Origin: Pseudohongiella sp.
Lineage (GTDB): Bacteria > Pseudomonadota > Gammaproteobacteria > Pseudomonadales > Pseudohongiellaceae
Length of the DNA: 50,628 bases
Direction: 5' to 3'
Assembly: GCA_030696315.1 (NCBI GenBank)
Contig: JAUYSM010000014.1
Coordinates: 1 to 50,628 of the forward strand
Shown piece after piece: positions 10,811 through 19,199 of this stretch. Under the pieces are notes generated by a model. The model searched no databases. It saw only the letters and a program-made list of their open reading frames with translations, and was not told where the DNA came from. The position numbers were made by a program, and so were the translations under genes. Position 1 is the stretch's first letter, and every line of letters starts with the position of its first letter.

Positions 10811-12538
10811 TTATCTCGCGGTCAGACTTAAGATGTTCGAAGAATCAACCCGATCAGGCGTGACATCAAGAATGCGCATAGCGCCACTTGCAATTCTTGC
10901 AAAAACCGGCGCGGCCACCTGGCTACCGTAATGTTGAGCACCTTGCGGCTCGTTAATGACAATAATCACAACGATGCGTGGGTCGTGTGCGGGGATGTAG
11001 CCGGCAAACATGGAGTTGTGGAGATTTGCTTGATACCCATTTTCACCAACAACGCGTGCTGTACCTGTTTTTCCTGCCACACTGTAAAAAGGTACACTGG
11101 CGCCATCAAAACCACCGAGTGCAGGGTCGACAACCGCCTCGAGCATCTGCTGCACTTCAGAAACCACATTCTGCTCGATGACACGTTCCGGGGTAATTGC
11201 CCCCGGCATATCATTGCCATTCTTAAGCATGGTAATGGGCATGCGAATGCCATCGTTGGCTATCACGCTGTAGGCTTGTGCCAATTGCAGTGTTGACGTA
11301 GACATGCCGTAACCAAACGACAGGGTAGCGGTTTCAATATCGTGCCATACGCGATGGTTGGGCATTACACCGCCGCGCTCGCCGGGAAAACCACTGGCAG
11401 AGCTCTCACCAAAACCAACCCGTAACAACACATCGCGCAGGCGCTCATGACCAATTGCCAGCGCTATTTTGGCAGACGCAATATTGCTGGACTTCACCAG
11501 CATCTCTTCCAGGGAGATTTCACCGTAGTTATAACCACGATCAACAACATAGTCGCGCCCAACACGCATGCGCCCGGGCCGGGTGTCGATCAGTGTAGAG
11601 CGGTTATATAACCCGGACTCAACGCCTGCGATCGCCGTAAAAGTCTTGAGCGTAGAGCCCGGTTCAAACAGATCGGTGACCGCGCGATTTCGTAAGGCAC
11701 CAAAGTCTGTGATGTTGCCGCGATTATGCGGATTGAAAGACGGCTGATTGACCATCGCCAGCACTTCGCCGGTTTTTACGTCCAGTACCACCGCGGAAGC
11801 AGAGCGCGCTTGCCGATAGATATACTCTGCCTTGAGTTCTTTGTAAGCGAGGTTCTGTATCCGGAAATCCAGACTCAGCTCAAGAACGTTGCCTGGCTGC
11901 GCTGGCTGAATAGTATTAAGCTCGCGAATAATACGGCCACGCTTGTCTTTAATGACCTGCTGTCGACCCGGGACCCCTTTTAACCACTCATCAAAGGCCA
12001 ATTCCAGACCTTCCTGGCCGATATCATCAACATTGCTGAATCCAAGCACGTGCGCGGTGACTTCTCCCTGCGGATAATACCGTTGATATTCTTGACGCGC
12101 GTACACACCAGCGATACCCATAGCCAATACATTGTCGACATCTGCGGGTGGCATGCGCCGTCGTACATACAAAAACTCACGACCTGAACTGGCTTGTATC
12201 TGTGCCAACAGACTATCGGGATCAAGTTCCAGCGCAATGGCCAACGACCGAATTCCCGTCTCGTTTGCGGCAAGCTCGCGAGGATTGACCCAGACTGATT
12301 TGACAGGCGTACTGATTGCCAGAGGCTCGCCATTACGATCGGTGATCATGCCTCGGTGTGCGATCAAGGGCTCAACGCGTACAGTGCGGGCGTCACCTTG
12401 ATTCTGGAGAAACTCACCATCAACCAACTGCAGACTCAACAGCTTCCAGACAAGAGCGCATGCAGCCAGAACAAGACAGAACCAGACCAGTCCTAAGCGC
12501 CACTTACCTGGATTATGCTGTGTGTGTTGCTCACTCAT
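10811..12538 (-). CDS. ftsI: Septal peptidoglycan transpeptidase FtsI (PBP3)
   Basis: Class B penicillin-binding protein that cross-links septal peptidoglycan with FtsW. The 575 residues have a cytoplasmic tail, one membrane helix (about 15-33), a pedestal domain beginning near AHRGMITDRNGEPLA, and a transpeptidase domain. The catalytic motifs are visible: S295-T-L-K298, S350-S-N352 and K490-T-G. The start overlaps ftsL by 8 bp. It is the direct target of several beta-lactams in relatives; nothing in the motifs looks altered. Confidence 0.97.
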   Translation of the reverse strand: MSEQHTQHNPGKWRLGLVWFCLVLAACALVWKLLSLQLVDGEFLQNQGDARTVRVEPLIAHRGMITDRNGEPLAISTPVKSVWVNPRELAANETGIRSLAIALELDPDSLLAQIQASSGREFLYVRRRMPPADVDNVLAMGIAGVYARQEYQRYYPQGEVTAHVLGFSNVDDIGQEGLELAFDEWLKGVPGRQQVIKDKRGRIIRELNTIQPAQPGNVLELSLDFRIQNLAYKELKAEYIYRQARSASAVVLDVKTGEVLAMVNQPSFNPHNRGNITDFGALRNRAVTDLFEPGSTLKTFTAIAGVESGLYNRSTLIDTRPGRMRVGRDYVVDRGYNYGEISLEEMLVKSSNIASAKIALAIGHERLRDVLLRVGFGESSASGFPGERGGVMPNHRVWHDIETATLSFGYGMSTSTLQLAQAYSVIANDGIRMPITMLKNGNDMPGAITPERVIEQNVVSEVQQMLEAVVDPALGGFDGASVPFYSVAGKTGTARVVGENGYQANLHNSMFAGYIPAHDPRIVVIIVINEPQGAQHYGSQVAAPVFARIASGAMRILDVTPDRVDSSNILSLTAR

Positions 12539-12896
12539 GACGCACCATTATTATTTTTGACCAGTCTGGCAGTTTCATATTCAGTTCTTCGATGGCACGA
12601 CGCTCGATTCGGCCTTCCAGACCGAATGTGCTTTGCTCAATCAACAATTGTCCCCAATGCACATCCAGTTCATTTGACTGAACACGTAACTGCTGTAGCT
12701 CATGAAATGTCATACGATGGTGGTAACTGGTGTACACAACAGCGAGCGCGCTGAGCATCACGGCAAACAGCAGTCCGGTCACCAGCAAGTTCTGGGGCGA
12801 AAAAAGACTCAGCCACGACAATATCTTCGGGGGCTTTTCCGGTTGCGCTTCAAAGGCTTTTTTACTGTGCCTAACGGGTTGCTGTTTGATAGTCAT
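12531..12896 (-). CDS. ftsL: Cell division protein FtsL
   Basis: Small bitopic divisome protein that forms a coiled coil with FtsB and, with FtsQ, activates FtsWI. The 121 residues have a basic cytoplasmic tail (about 1-33), one membrane helix (about 35-55, NLLVTGLLFAVMLSALAVVY) and a periplasmic heptad-like region (HELQQLRVQSNELDVHWGQLLIEQ). Identification rests on topology, size and its position between rsmH and ftsI, since the family is poorly conserved. The stop lies inside ftsI. The roughly 60 bp before it hold only a spacer after rsmH. Confidence 0.9.
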   Translation of the reverse strand: MTIKQQPVRHSKKAFEAQPEKPPKILSWLSLFSPQNLLVTGLLFAVMLSALAVVYTSYHHRMTFHELQQLRVQSNELDVHWGQLLIEQSTFGLEGRIERRAIEELNMKLPDWSKIIMVRHE

Positions 12897-12957
12897 GACT
12901 TCGTTTTCTGTTGCTGTTTTTTTGATTCCTTGTCTTTAAAGCGCCAGCTGTTCCTTT

Positions 12958-13893
12958 TTATGCTGGTTTTTCGGCCACCCTCATGACCGCACTTCTTGAT
13001 CTCGGGTTCTGTGACACTTCTTCTTCGCTGGCTTTGACTGCTTTGCCAATTTTTACCAACAATGGTTTGATAGCCGAAGTCATCACTGGCAGGTCACGCG
13101 GAAAGTCATCACCCTTGCTTTGACGCTGTATGAACTGCTTAACAATCCGGTCTTCCAGTGAGTGAAAACTGATCACAACAAGTCGTCCACCAGGCGCGAG
13201 CAGACCGAGCGCCTTTACCAGCAGTTTTTCCAGGGACTCCAGCTCACGATTGATAAAAATGCGAATTGCCTGGAAGGCACGTGTTGCCGGATGCTTATGC
13301 TTTTCCCAGGCTGGATTGGCAACTTTTACGATTTCAGCCAATTGCAAGGTTCGGGTGATAGGCTGCAGCGCGCGCTCACGTACAATCGCTTTTGCGATAC
13401 GACGCGAGTATCTCTCCTCACCAAATTCGTAGATGACGTTGGCTATCTCTTCTTCTGAAGCAACCGCAATCCATTCAGCTGCGCTGTGACCGCTGCCTGG
13501 GTTCATGCGCATGTCCAAAGGGCCATCGTGTGTGAAACTGAATCCGCGACCTGCATCATCGAGCTGGGGGGATGAAACACCCAGATCCAGCAGAATGCCG
13601 CTGACTTTACCTGAGAATCCCAGCTCAGCCACGCGAACATCCACATCCGCAAAGGAACCCTGGAAAATCTCGAAACGCGCATCTTGCTGCATCAGCTGCA
13701 GACCCGCACTGATGGCTTCGGGATCATAGTCGGTCGCCAGCAATCTGCCGGCCTCATCGAGCTTTTCGAGAATCAGACGAGAATGCCCACCTCGTCCAAA
13801 TGTGCCGTCCACGTAAAAACCGGCGCGATCGGTCACCAGCGCATCCACAGCCGGATGCAGCAATACGGTTTCATGTCCCTGACTGATAGTCAT
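12958..13893 (-). CDS. rsmH: 16S rRNA (cytosine1402-N4)-methyltransferase RsmH
   Basis: SAM-dependent methyltransferase acting on C1402 in the decoding centre of 16S rRNA; its usual partner at the same nucleotide is RsmI, also encoded in this window at 18218. The 311 residues begin [14 protein letters not shown] and show the SAM-binding stretch [12 protein letters not shown] (about 27-38), [20 protein letters not shown], and the C-terminal [15 protein letters not shown]. It follows mraZ by 37 bp and leads into ftsL, the standard head of the dcw operon. Confidence 0.96.
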   Translation of the reverse strand: MTISQGHETVLLHPAVDALVTDRAGFYVDGTFGRGGHSRLILEKLDEAGRLLATDYDPEAISAGLQLMQQDARFEIFQGSFADVDVRVAELGFSGKVSGILLDLGVSSPQLDDAGRGFSFTHDGPLDMRMNPGSGHSAAEWIAVASEEEIANVIYEFGEERYSRRIAKAIVRERALQPITRTLQLAEIVKVANPAWEKHKHPATRAFQAIRIFINRELESLEKLLVKALGLLAPGGRLVVISFHSLEDRIVKQFIQRQSKGDDFPRDLPVMTSAIKPLLVKIGKAVKASEEEVSQNPRSRSAVMRVAEKPA

Positions 13894-13930
13894 AATGTAC
13901 CGCTCTGTTAAAAACAGACGCCCCGATCGA

Positions 13931-14386
13931 TTACAGCGACAAACTCAATAATTCAGGTGGCAACTCAATGCCACCCGTCTCGCCAGAGAACCAGCTATCT
14001 GCCTGGGCATCCCAGTTCTCTTTACTCCAGATTTCAAATTTCTTGCCCTGCCCAACCAGCACCAACTCTTTTTCAAGCTGGGCACGGCTGCGCAGGATTT
14101 GTGGCAGCAGAATCCGTCCACTGCCATCCATTTCCAGATCGTGCGCATGCCCAATCATCATGCGCTGCACAGTCCGGCTCGCCTCATCAAAACTCGACAA
14201 ACTTTCCAGTTTTTGCTGAATCACTTCCCAACCATCAATTGGGTACAGCAACAGGCAACGCTTGCTGAAATCCACGGTGGCAACCAGGTGTCCGTTGAAT
14301 TTTTCAGTCAGCAGCTCGCGATAGCGCGCCGGCATAGCCATGCGCCCCTTAACATCGAGAGTTACTTCACTGGATCCTCTGAACAC
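13931..14386 (-). CDS. mraZ: Transcriptional regulator MraZ
   Basis: DNA-binding regulator with two AbrB/SpoVT-like halves that represses the dcw promoter in Escherichia coli. The conserved family N terminus begins at the FRG residues, so I place the start at GTG 14386; a GGAG (14395-14398) lies 8 nt upstream. A longer frame from GTG 14395 would have that GGAG touching the start codon and is less likely. The first half contains [14 protein letters not shown] and the second [15 protein letters not shown], the duplicated D-x-x-GR-hydrophobic-P signature. It is the first gene after a promoter carrying five matched MraZ boxes, implying autoregulation. Confidence 0.94.
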   Translation of the reverse strand: MFRGSSEVTLDVKGRMAMPARYRELLTEKFNGHLVATVDFSKRCLLLYPIDGWEVIQQKLESLSSFDEASRTVQRMMIGHAHDLEMDGSGRILLPQILRSRAQLEKELVLVGQGKKFEIWSKENWDAQADSWFSGETGGIELPPELLSLSL

Positions 14387-14429
14387 AATTGCCACTCCGG
14401 GGTCAGGCGCCTATGAATGCACACCAAAC

Positions 14430-14474
14430 GCCCATGGATCTCCACAAATTACCATTTCATCCCACTAACCACCA
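14430..14474 (-). promoter_or_regulatory. MraZ operator: five TGG boxes at exact 10-bp period
   Basis: Reading the minus strand, five 5-mers start with TGG and recur every 10 bp: TGGTG, TGGGA, TGGTA, TGGAG and TGGGC (the complement cca triplets begin at 14472, 14462, 14452, 14442 and 14432). MraZ is known to bind TGGGN direct repeats separated by 5 bp. Two boxes are perfect TGGG and three differ only at the fourth base. They lie between the likely transcription start and mraZ. A further TGG at 14480-14482 is out of phase by 2 bp. Confidence 0.85.
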
Positions 14475-14483
14475 CATTTCCAC

Positions 14484-14512
14484 ACTATAGGCATCGCAAA
14501 AGCGTGATGCAA
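14484..14512 (-). promoter_or_regulatory. Sigma70-type promoter of the dcw cluster (Pmra)
   Basis: Minus strand: -35 TTGCAT (14507-14512), a 17-bp spacer, and -10 TATAGT (14484-14489). Five of six -10 bases and four of six -35 bases match consensus. Predicted initiation falls at about 14477, at the upstream edge of the MraZ boxes, so bound MraZ could block promoter clearance. The spacer holds an imperfect inverted repeat (GCATCACGC / GCGATGC). Confidence 0.75.
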
Positions 14513-14693
14513 GAGTTATTTGCAGTTTTTGAGACGAAGGAAAGCGTCTGAAATTTCAGGGAAAAATTGGTTTTTGAAGGCACTGGAGGGCAAACAGACA
14601 ACAATGAAAAAAGAATCAACAAGCTGGAGAAGCAAGTTAAAGTGCTTTATTAAATACACTGGTTTGGGGATGGATTCAGTACAGGAATGAGTT
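14513..14693. other. Intergenic spacer between Pmra and rnpB
   Basis: No gene recognised. It is A/T-rich and holds a perfect 12-bp palindrome CTGAAATTTCAG (14548-14559) and a small AGACG/CGTCT hairpin just beside it (14532-14549 region). Neither is followed by a T-tract on the minus strand, so I see no clear intrinsic terminator for rnpB; read-through into the dcw promoter region is possible. Confidence 0.4.
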
Positions 14694-15077
<384 letters not shown>

Positions 15078-15084
15078 AGGACGC

Positions 15085-15113
15085 AGGTTAAGTGAGCGCC
15101 TGGCTTTATTCAA
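15085..15113 (-). promoter_or_regulatory. Probable rnpB promoter
   Basis: Minus strand: -35 TTGAAT (15108-15113), 17-bp spacer, -10 TAACCT (15085-15090), then a GC-rich discriminator GCGTCCT that places the first transcribed G at 15077, the base where the P1 helix begins. The hexamers are only moderate matches; the exact distance to the RNA 5' end is the main support. It shares the 90-bp gap with the ydbH start. Confidence 0.55.
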
Positions 15114-15167
15114 GCGATTTATTTCTTGCAGCTTGGTCTGCACACCGGCACATGGCACACTGGTCCG

Positions 15168-17486
15168 ATGAAAAACGCAACTTCCAATCAACGTAAACCT
15201 TACCTGTGGCTTTTGTCACTGCTTGTGCTTGCCACCCTTACGCTGGGGGCTGCGCTGGCCTTCCAGCAAAAAGACACCTTGGTGCTTCGAGTTGCGAATC
15301 AATTGCTGCGCACCTATGACATTCAAATCACCAGCATTGAAGGCATCCGCTTTAGCCTGCAATCTTTCAGCGCAGAAACTATCGAGATGCAGATACCACA
15401 GTCACCGGTCGCCCAGACAATAAGGAACATACAGCTACAGTTTGATCCGTTTGAGCTTTTAGGTGGCAGAATCAACTCACTCACCGCCGAGCAGGCGACC
15501 TTATCTGTGCCGTTGCTGGATAACCACGAAGGCTTGAATGCCACCATAAACAAGCTGGATATCACCTGCCAGAATGCGCAACTCTGCAGCGGATCAGCAC
15601 TATTACAGATGGATGTCGGCGCCTTAACAGATGAAGATACCGGGTTTCAATCCAGCACATCCCATATCTCCAGCTCGGTAGATTTCAGCTATCAAGCTGG
15701 CCAGTTAGGATTAACGCTTCCTCCGGGCATGCACATATCCCTGGAGTCCGCCCGTTATGGAAATTTTCGCTTGCAACAAATCGAACTGATCTCCAGCCAA
15801 GCATGGAAACTTGAACTGAATCCAGCAGATCAGTCGTTTTCATTGAGCGCGGGCATGACGAGTCTGGCGTTCAATACAACGGACACTATGAACTCACGCG
15901 TCAGTATCAATGACATCCACGGCTCATGCAGCGGTCTAGACCGTTGTGATGCCAGCGCCCATGTCGATGTCAGGTTAACGTCCTATCAGTCACCGGACTC
16001 TCTGCTTGAAATCGCCGGGCTAGGTTTTGCCAGCAATGTCGAATTACGCTACCAAGCCCGGAATCTGAACGTAACCTTACCCGCCGATCTTGAATTCTCA
16101 ATGGAGTCCGGTCGGTATACCGGCTATCGGATTGAACAGTTAGAAGCAATCTCACAAGAGCCCTGGGAGTTTGAGATTGATCTTGATGCTCTGCAAGCCT
16201 CCCTTAGTGCAAAGTCCACCGAACTGAAACTTCCAGTGATTCGCACGCGCACCGACTCTGAGACGCCCAGCCTGAGCGGCCTCACCCTGCACCTGCAGCA
16301 ACTCGACATGCGCTTTGATTTGTCCACAACTCAAAGTCGGCCATGGCACCAGCAATTGTCTGGTTCGGCAGAACTGGATATCTCACAGGTTTACACCACA
16401 TTGGCAGCTTATAATTTTTGGCCTTACCAATGGAACACTCACGTGCAATGGTTAAACGCGGATCAACTGTTGATTGATCTATTTGCAAAACACTCGGAAA
16501 ACCAGCTGTTTTCTATCAAGCTGGATCACAGCATCAACAACAAACAGGGCAAGGCCAACTTTAAACTGGAAGAGCTTAACTTCTCTCCCTCTGGCGCGCG
16601 CTTGAGCAGCTACGTTTCCCCCCTGCCTTTCGATGCAGACCTGCTGGATGGCTCGGTCGCATTGGAAGGCAATGTTACCTGGCACACAGATCCTGCCTCA
16701 GATATCTGGCAACCTGAAGGTCAAATACAGCTGGAACTGCGAAAGCTTGCAGGATTTATGGATGAGATTGTTTTTTCAGGGCTAGAAGCAAACAGCGCCT
16801 GGTCACTCAGGCCAGATTATTCCATTACAACTCAATCAGCCTTTGTGCTGAATATCCGCGAAATAGATCCAGGCATCCCCCTGTTTAATGTCCAAAGCTC
16901 AGTGTCTGTGGATTCAGCCAGCGGCCTGATCCATTTGCGATCCCCGCACGCCGAGGTATTTGGAGGGACAGTCAGCACCGACAGAATTGATCTCTTCCTG
17001 CCGCAGGAAAACCGTGCTGATGAACTGGGTGAGACATTCAACATTGCGATAGAGGCCATTGATGTTGCACAAGTCCTAAGCTTGAGCGCTTATGAACAAG
17101 TCAGCGCTACCGGCATCATCAGCGGGGTACTGCCTGTCAGATTCAAGGGCCTGAAACCTGTGATTGAAGCTGGACAGCTGAGTGCGTCACAACAAGGCGG
17201 CTCCATCCGCTACGATCAGGGCGGAATCGCATCCGGCAATCAGAATCTGGATTTGGTTTATCAGGCTTTGGAACATTACCAATATGACTCGCTCAGTGCA
17301 GGCGTGGATTTTGATGAACATGGCGAGCTGAATCTGGCCTTGCAGATGCGCGGACAGAGTCCAAATGTAGGACAGGGGCAACGTATCAATCTGAATCTGA
17401 ACATCAGCGACAACATTCCCGCATTGCTGCAAAGTCTGCAAGCTGCAGATAATATGGCTGAGCGTCTGCAGGACATGCTGGAGTAA
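15168..17486 (+). CDS. ydbH: Intermembrane phospholipid transport protein YdbH (AsmA-like)
   Basis: Large inner-membrane-anchored protein of the AsmA-like group, which in E. coli bridges the envelope with the lipoprotein YnbE and acts redundantly with TamB and YhdP in phospholipid movement to the outer membrane. The 772 residues from ATG 15168 have an N-terminal membrane helix (about 12-32) and then a long, beta-rich, low-cysteine periplasmic region with repeated short strands. The C-terminal part contains the DUF748/YdbH-type segment (ISGVLPVRFKG, SLSAGVDFDEHGELNLALQMRGQSPN). Identification is secured by the two following genes, clear ynbE and ydbL homologues. A longer in-frame ATG exists at 15126 but would precede the helix by an unusual 14 residues. 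Confidence 0.88.
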   Translation: MKNATSNQRKPYLWLLSLLVLATLTLGAALAFQQKDTLVLRVANQLLRTYDIQITSIEGIRFSLQSFSAETIEMQIPQSPVAQTIRNIQLQFDPFELLGGRINSLTAEQATLSVPLLDNHEGLNATINKLDITCQNAQLCSGSALLQMDVGALTDEDTGFQSSTSHISSSVDFSYQAGQLGLTLPPGMHISLESARYGNFRLQQIELISSQAWKLELNPADQSFSLSAGMTSLAFNTTDTMNSRVSINDIHGSCSGLDRCDASAHVDVRLTSYQSPDSLLEIAGLGFASNVELRYQARNLNVTLPADLEFSMESGRYTGYRIEQLEAISQEPWEFEIDLDALQASLSAKSTELKLPVIRTRTDSETPSLSGLTLHLQQLDMRFDLSTTQSRPWHQQLSGSAELDISQVYTTLAAYNFWPYQWNTHVQWLNADQLLIDLFAKHSENQLFSIKLDHSINNKQGKANFKLEELNFSPSGARLSSYVSPLPFDADLLDGSVALEGNVTWHTDPASDIWQPEGQIQLELRKLAGFMDEIVFSGLEANSAWSLRPDYSITTQSAFVLNIREIDPGIPLFNVQSSVSVDSASGLIHLRSPHAEVFGGTVSTDRIDLFLPQENRADELGETFNIAIEAIDVAQVLSLSAYEQVSATGIISGVLPVRFKGLKPVIEAGQLSASQQGGSIRYDQGGIASGNQNLDLVYQALEHYQYDSLSAGVDFDEHGELNLALQMRGQSPNVGQGQRINLNLNISDNIPALLQSLQAADNMAERLQDMLE

Positions 17487-17577
17487 ATGAGCCCGATATC
17501 TCTAAGCAACAACATTCAGCTGCAATTCAGGATGACGTGTTACAGTAATACCAGACCTAACAGAGGAAGTACTCAAA

Positions 17578-17811
17578 ATGCTGGCAATAAAACAATCGGA
17601 TGACCAGCCAGTGTCAGGCACCCTTGCTAAGCTCGGCTGCATACTGGCACTAAGCGCTGTATTTACGGCAGGCTGCACGCCCACGGTGCAGGTGGCTATG
17701 CCAAGCGAGCCAATCACCATCAACCTGAACGTGCGTATCCAGCACGAGATTCGGGTAAGGGTTGAGCGAGAGCTGGATGACATTTTTAGCGAGGACAGCG
17801 GACTTTTCTGA
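17578..17811 (+). CDS. ynbE: YnbE family outer-membrane lipoprotein
   Basis: Small lipoprotein that in E. coli stacks with the C terminus of YdbH to complete an intermembrane bridge. The 77 residues have a signal segment with lipobox FTAGC (Cys33) followed directly by the family core TPTVQVAMPSEPITINLNV and IQHEIRVRVERELDDIF, which is the hallmark YnbE pattern of short amphipathic strands. The N-terminal region before the hydrophobic core is longer than in E. coli, so a later start is conceivable, but AGAGGAAG lies upstream of ATG 17578. It is 91 bp after ydbH and 43 bp before ydbL. Confidence 0.88.
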   Translation: MLAIKQSDDQPVSGTLAKLGCILALSAVFTAGCTPTVQVAMPSEPITINLNVRIQHEIRVRVERELDDIFSEDSGLF

Positions 17812-17854
17812 GGCGGCAAAGCCACTGATCAATCCCTGAGGCAAAAGGAAAAAT

Positions 17855-18217
17855 ATGATGAACAGCACCTTACATAAAAGTACAAAAATTTCGGTCTACC
17901 TGGCATTGGTATGGATAATGCTGATCAGCATGCCAGCAGCTCTGGCTCAAAGTCTTGACGAGGCCAAGGCCACAGGCCTGATTGGTGAAAAACGCGATGG
18001 TTACATCGGCCTTGTGCAGGGCTCTGCGCCGCCCGCTGTTGTCAGTCTTGTTGAGGACGTCAATCGCCAACGCAGAGAGCGATACCAACAAATAGCGCAA
18101 GAGAACAACATCAGTGTTGAGCAAGTAGCGCAACTTGCGTTTAACAAGGCCGTGGAAGCTACCCGGTCGGGCCACTTTCTGGAAGATGCAAATGGGCGGT
18201 GGGTCAGAAAGCCCTGA
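17855..18217 (+). CDS. ydbL: YdbL family periplasmic protein (DUF1318)
   Basis: Periplasmic protein that accompanies YdbH-YnbE; in E. coli it is proposed to act as a chaperone-like modulator of the bridge. The 120 residues have a signal peptide ending near MPAALAQ, then the DUF1318 core: LDEAKATGLIGEKRDGYIGLV, VEDVNRQRRERYQQIAQENNISVEQVAQLA and a C-terminal GRWVRK, all close to the E. coli protein pattern. Two adjacent ATG codons (17855, 17858) follow an AAAGGA. Its stop codon directly abuts the stop of the convergent rsmI gene with no spacer. Confidence 0.9.
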   Translation: MMNSTLHKSTKISVYLALVWIMLISMPAALAQSLDEAKATGLIGEKRDGYIGLVQGSAPPAVVSLVEDVNRQRRERYQQIAQENNISVEQVAQLAFNKAVEATRSGHFLEDANGRWVRKP

Positions 18218-19078
18218 TTAGCGCTCTCCGGCCAATTCAAGTGCTCGTTTGTACAAGCCATTTTTCTTGAGGCCAGTGATTTTTGCGACCAGAGCAGCTG
18301 CCTGCTTCACAGGCAGCTCTTCCAGCAGTATGTGTAATTGACGGTCTGCTTCCAGTTGCAGTTCTTGTTCATCGGGCGCAGGCGCGCCATGAATCAGCAC
18401 TACAAATTCGCCACGACGGTTGTTATCGTCAGCCAAAATCCACTGACTCAGCGCCGCAAGACTGTCACCATGGATGGTTTCCCAGGTCTTGGTCAGTTCG
18501 CGACAGATCACCGCTTGTCGCTGAGCACCAAACACTTCATGCATGTCCAGAATACTGTCAGCAATACGATGGGGAGACTCATAGAATATCAATGTTCTTT
18601 GTTCGCCAGCCAAGGATTCGTACAGTTGTCGGCGCGCGCCCTGCTTATGAGGAGGAAACCCCTCAAAAACAAACCGGTCCGTGGGCAGGCCGGCTGCGCA
18701 CAATGCAGCAGTCAACGCACAGGCACCGGGTATGGGAATAACCGGCACGTTGAGTGAGCGCGCGCGGGCAACCAGACTGTATCCGGGGTCAGATATCAGT
18801 GGCGTACCGGCATCACTGATCAGCGCCACGCTGCGACCGGCACTCAGTTCAGAGAGAATGGCATCTTCACGTGCGGAAGAACTAAAATCATGGTACGAAA
18901 CAAGGCGCGTAGCAATACCAAAATGCTGCGTGAGTCTGCTGCTGTGGCGCGTATCCTCGGCGGCAATCAAGTCCGCACTTTTAAGAACCTCAATTGCACG
19001 CTGGCTGATGTCACCCAGATTGCCGATAGGCGTCGCAACAATGTACAACGCTGCAGTGCCAGTTTGTTGATGTACCAT
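18218..19078 (-). CDS. rsmI: 16S rRNA (cytidine1402-2'-O)-methyltransferase RsmI
   Basis: SAM-dependent tetrapyrrole-methylase-fold enzyme that 2'-O-methylates C1402, the same nucleotide RsmH modifies. The 286 residues from ATG 19078 show LYIVATPIGNLGDIS, EDTRHSSRLTQHF, LISDAGTPLISDPGY, PGACALTAALCAAGLPTDRF and FYESPHRI, all RsmI family blocks. An upstream in-frame extension to 19126 lacks family similarity. It diverges from lpoA across about 120 bp and converges end to end with ydbL. Confidence 0.95.
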   Translation of the reverse strand: MVHQQTGTAALYIVATPIGNLGDISQRAIEVLKSADLIAAEDTRHSSRLTQHFGIATRLVSYHDFSSSAREDAILSELSAGRSVALISDAGTPLISDPGYSLVARARSLNVPVIPIPGACALTAALCAAGLPTDRFVFEGFPPHKQGARRQLYESLAGEQRTLIFYESPHRIADSILDMHEVFGAQRQAVICRELTKTWETIHGDSLAALSQWILADDNNRRGEFVVLIHGAPAPDEQELQLEADRQLHILLEELPVKQAAALVAKITGLKKNGLYKRALELAGER

Positions 19079-19157
19079 GACATTAGTTTCCAAGCAGTGC
19101 TTCAAAGGAGCCTGGCATGATAGCAAATAAGGAAAGTCGCCACCTGCCAGTGTCGCC

Positions 19158-19166
19158 TGCTATGAT
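19158..19166 (+). promoter_or_regulatory. Extended -10 promoter candidate for lpoA
   Basis: The string TGCTATGAT has the extended -10 TGN plus TATGAT (five of six consensus). No convincing -35 lies upstream, which is usual for extended -10 promoters. Initiation would fall near 19173, giving a leader of about 27 nt to the lpoA ATG at 19200. Confidence 0.45.
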
Positions 19167-19199
19167 AAAAAAGAGTTTCAGGAGTATTCGACAACCAAC

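Noticed and set aside
14548-14559. Perfect palindrome CTGAAATTTCAG as a regulator site or terminator
   Set aside because: A single A/T-rich 12-bp palindrome is not enough, and no T-tract or promoter element adjoins it; mentioned only in the spacer entry.
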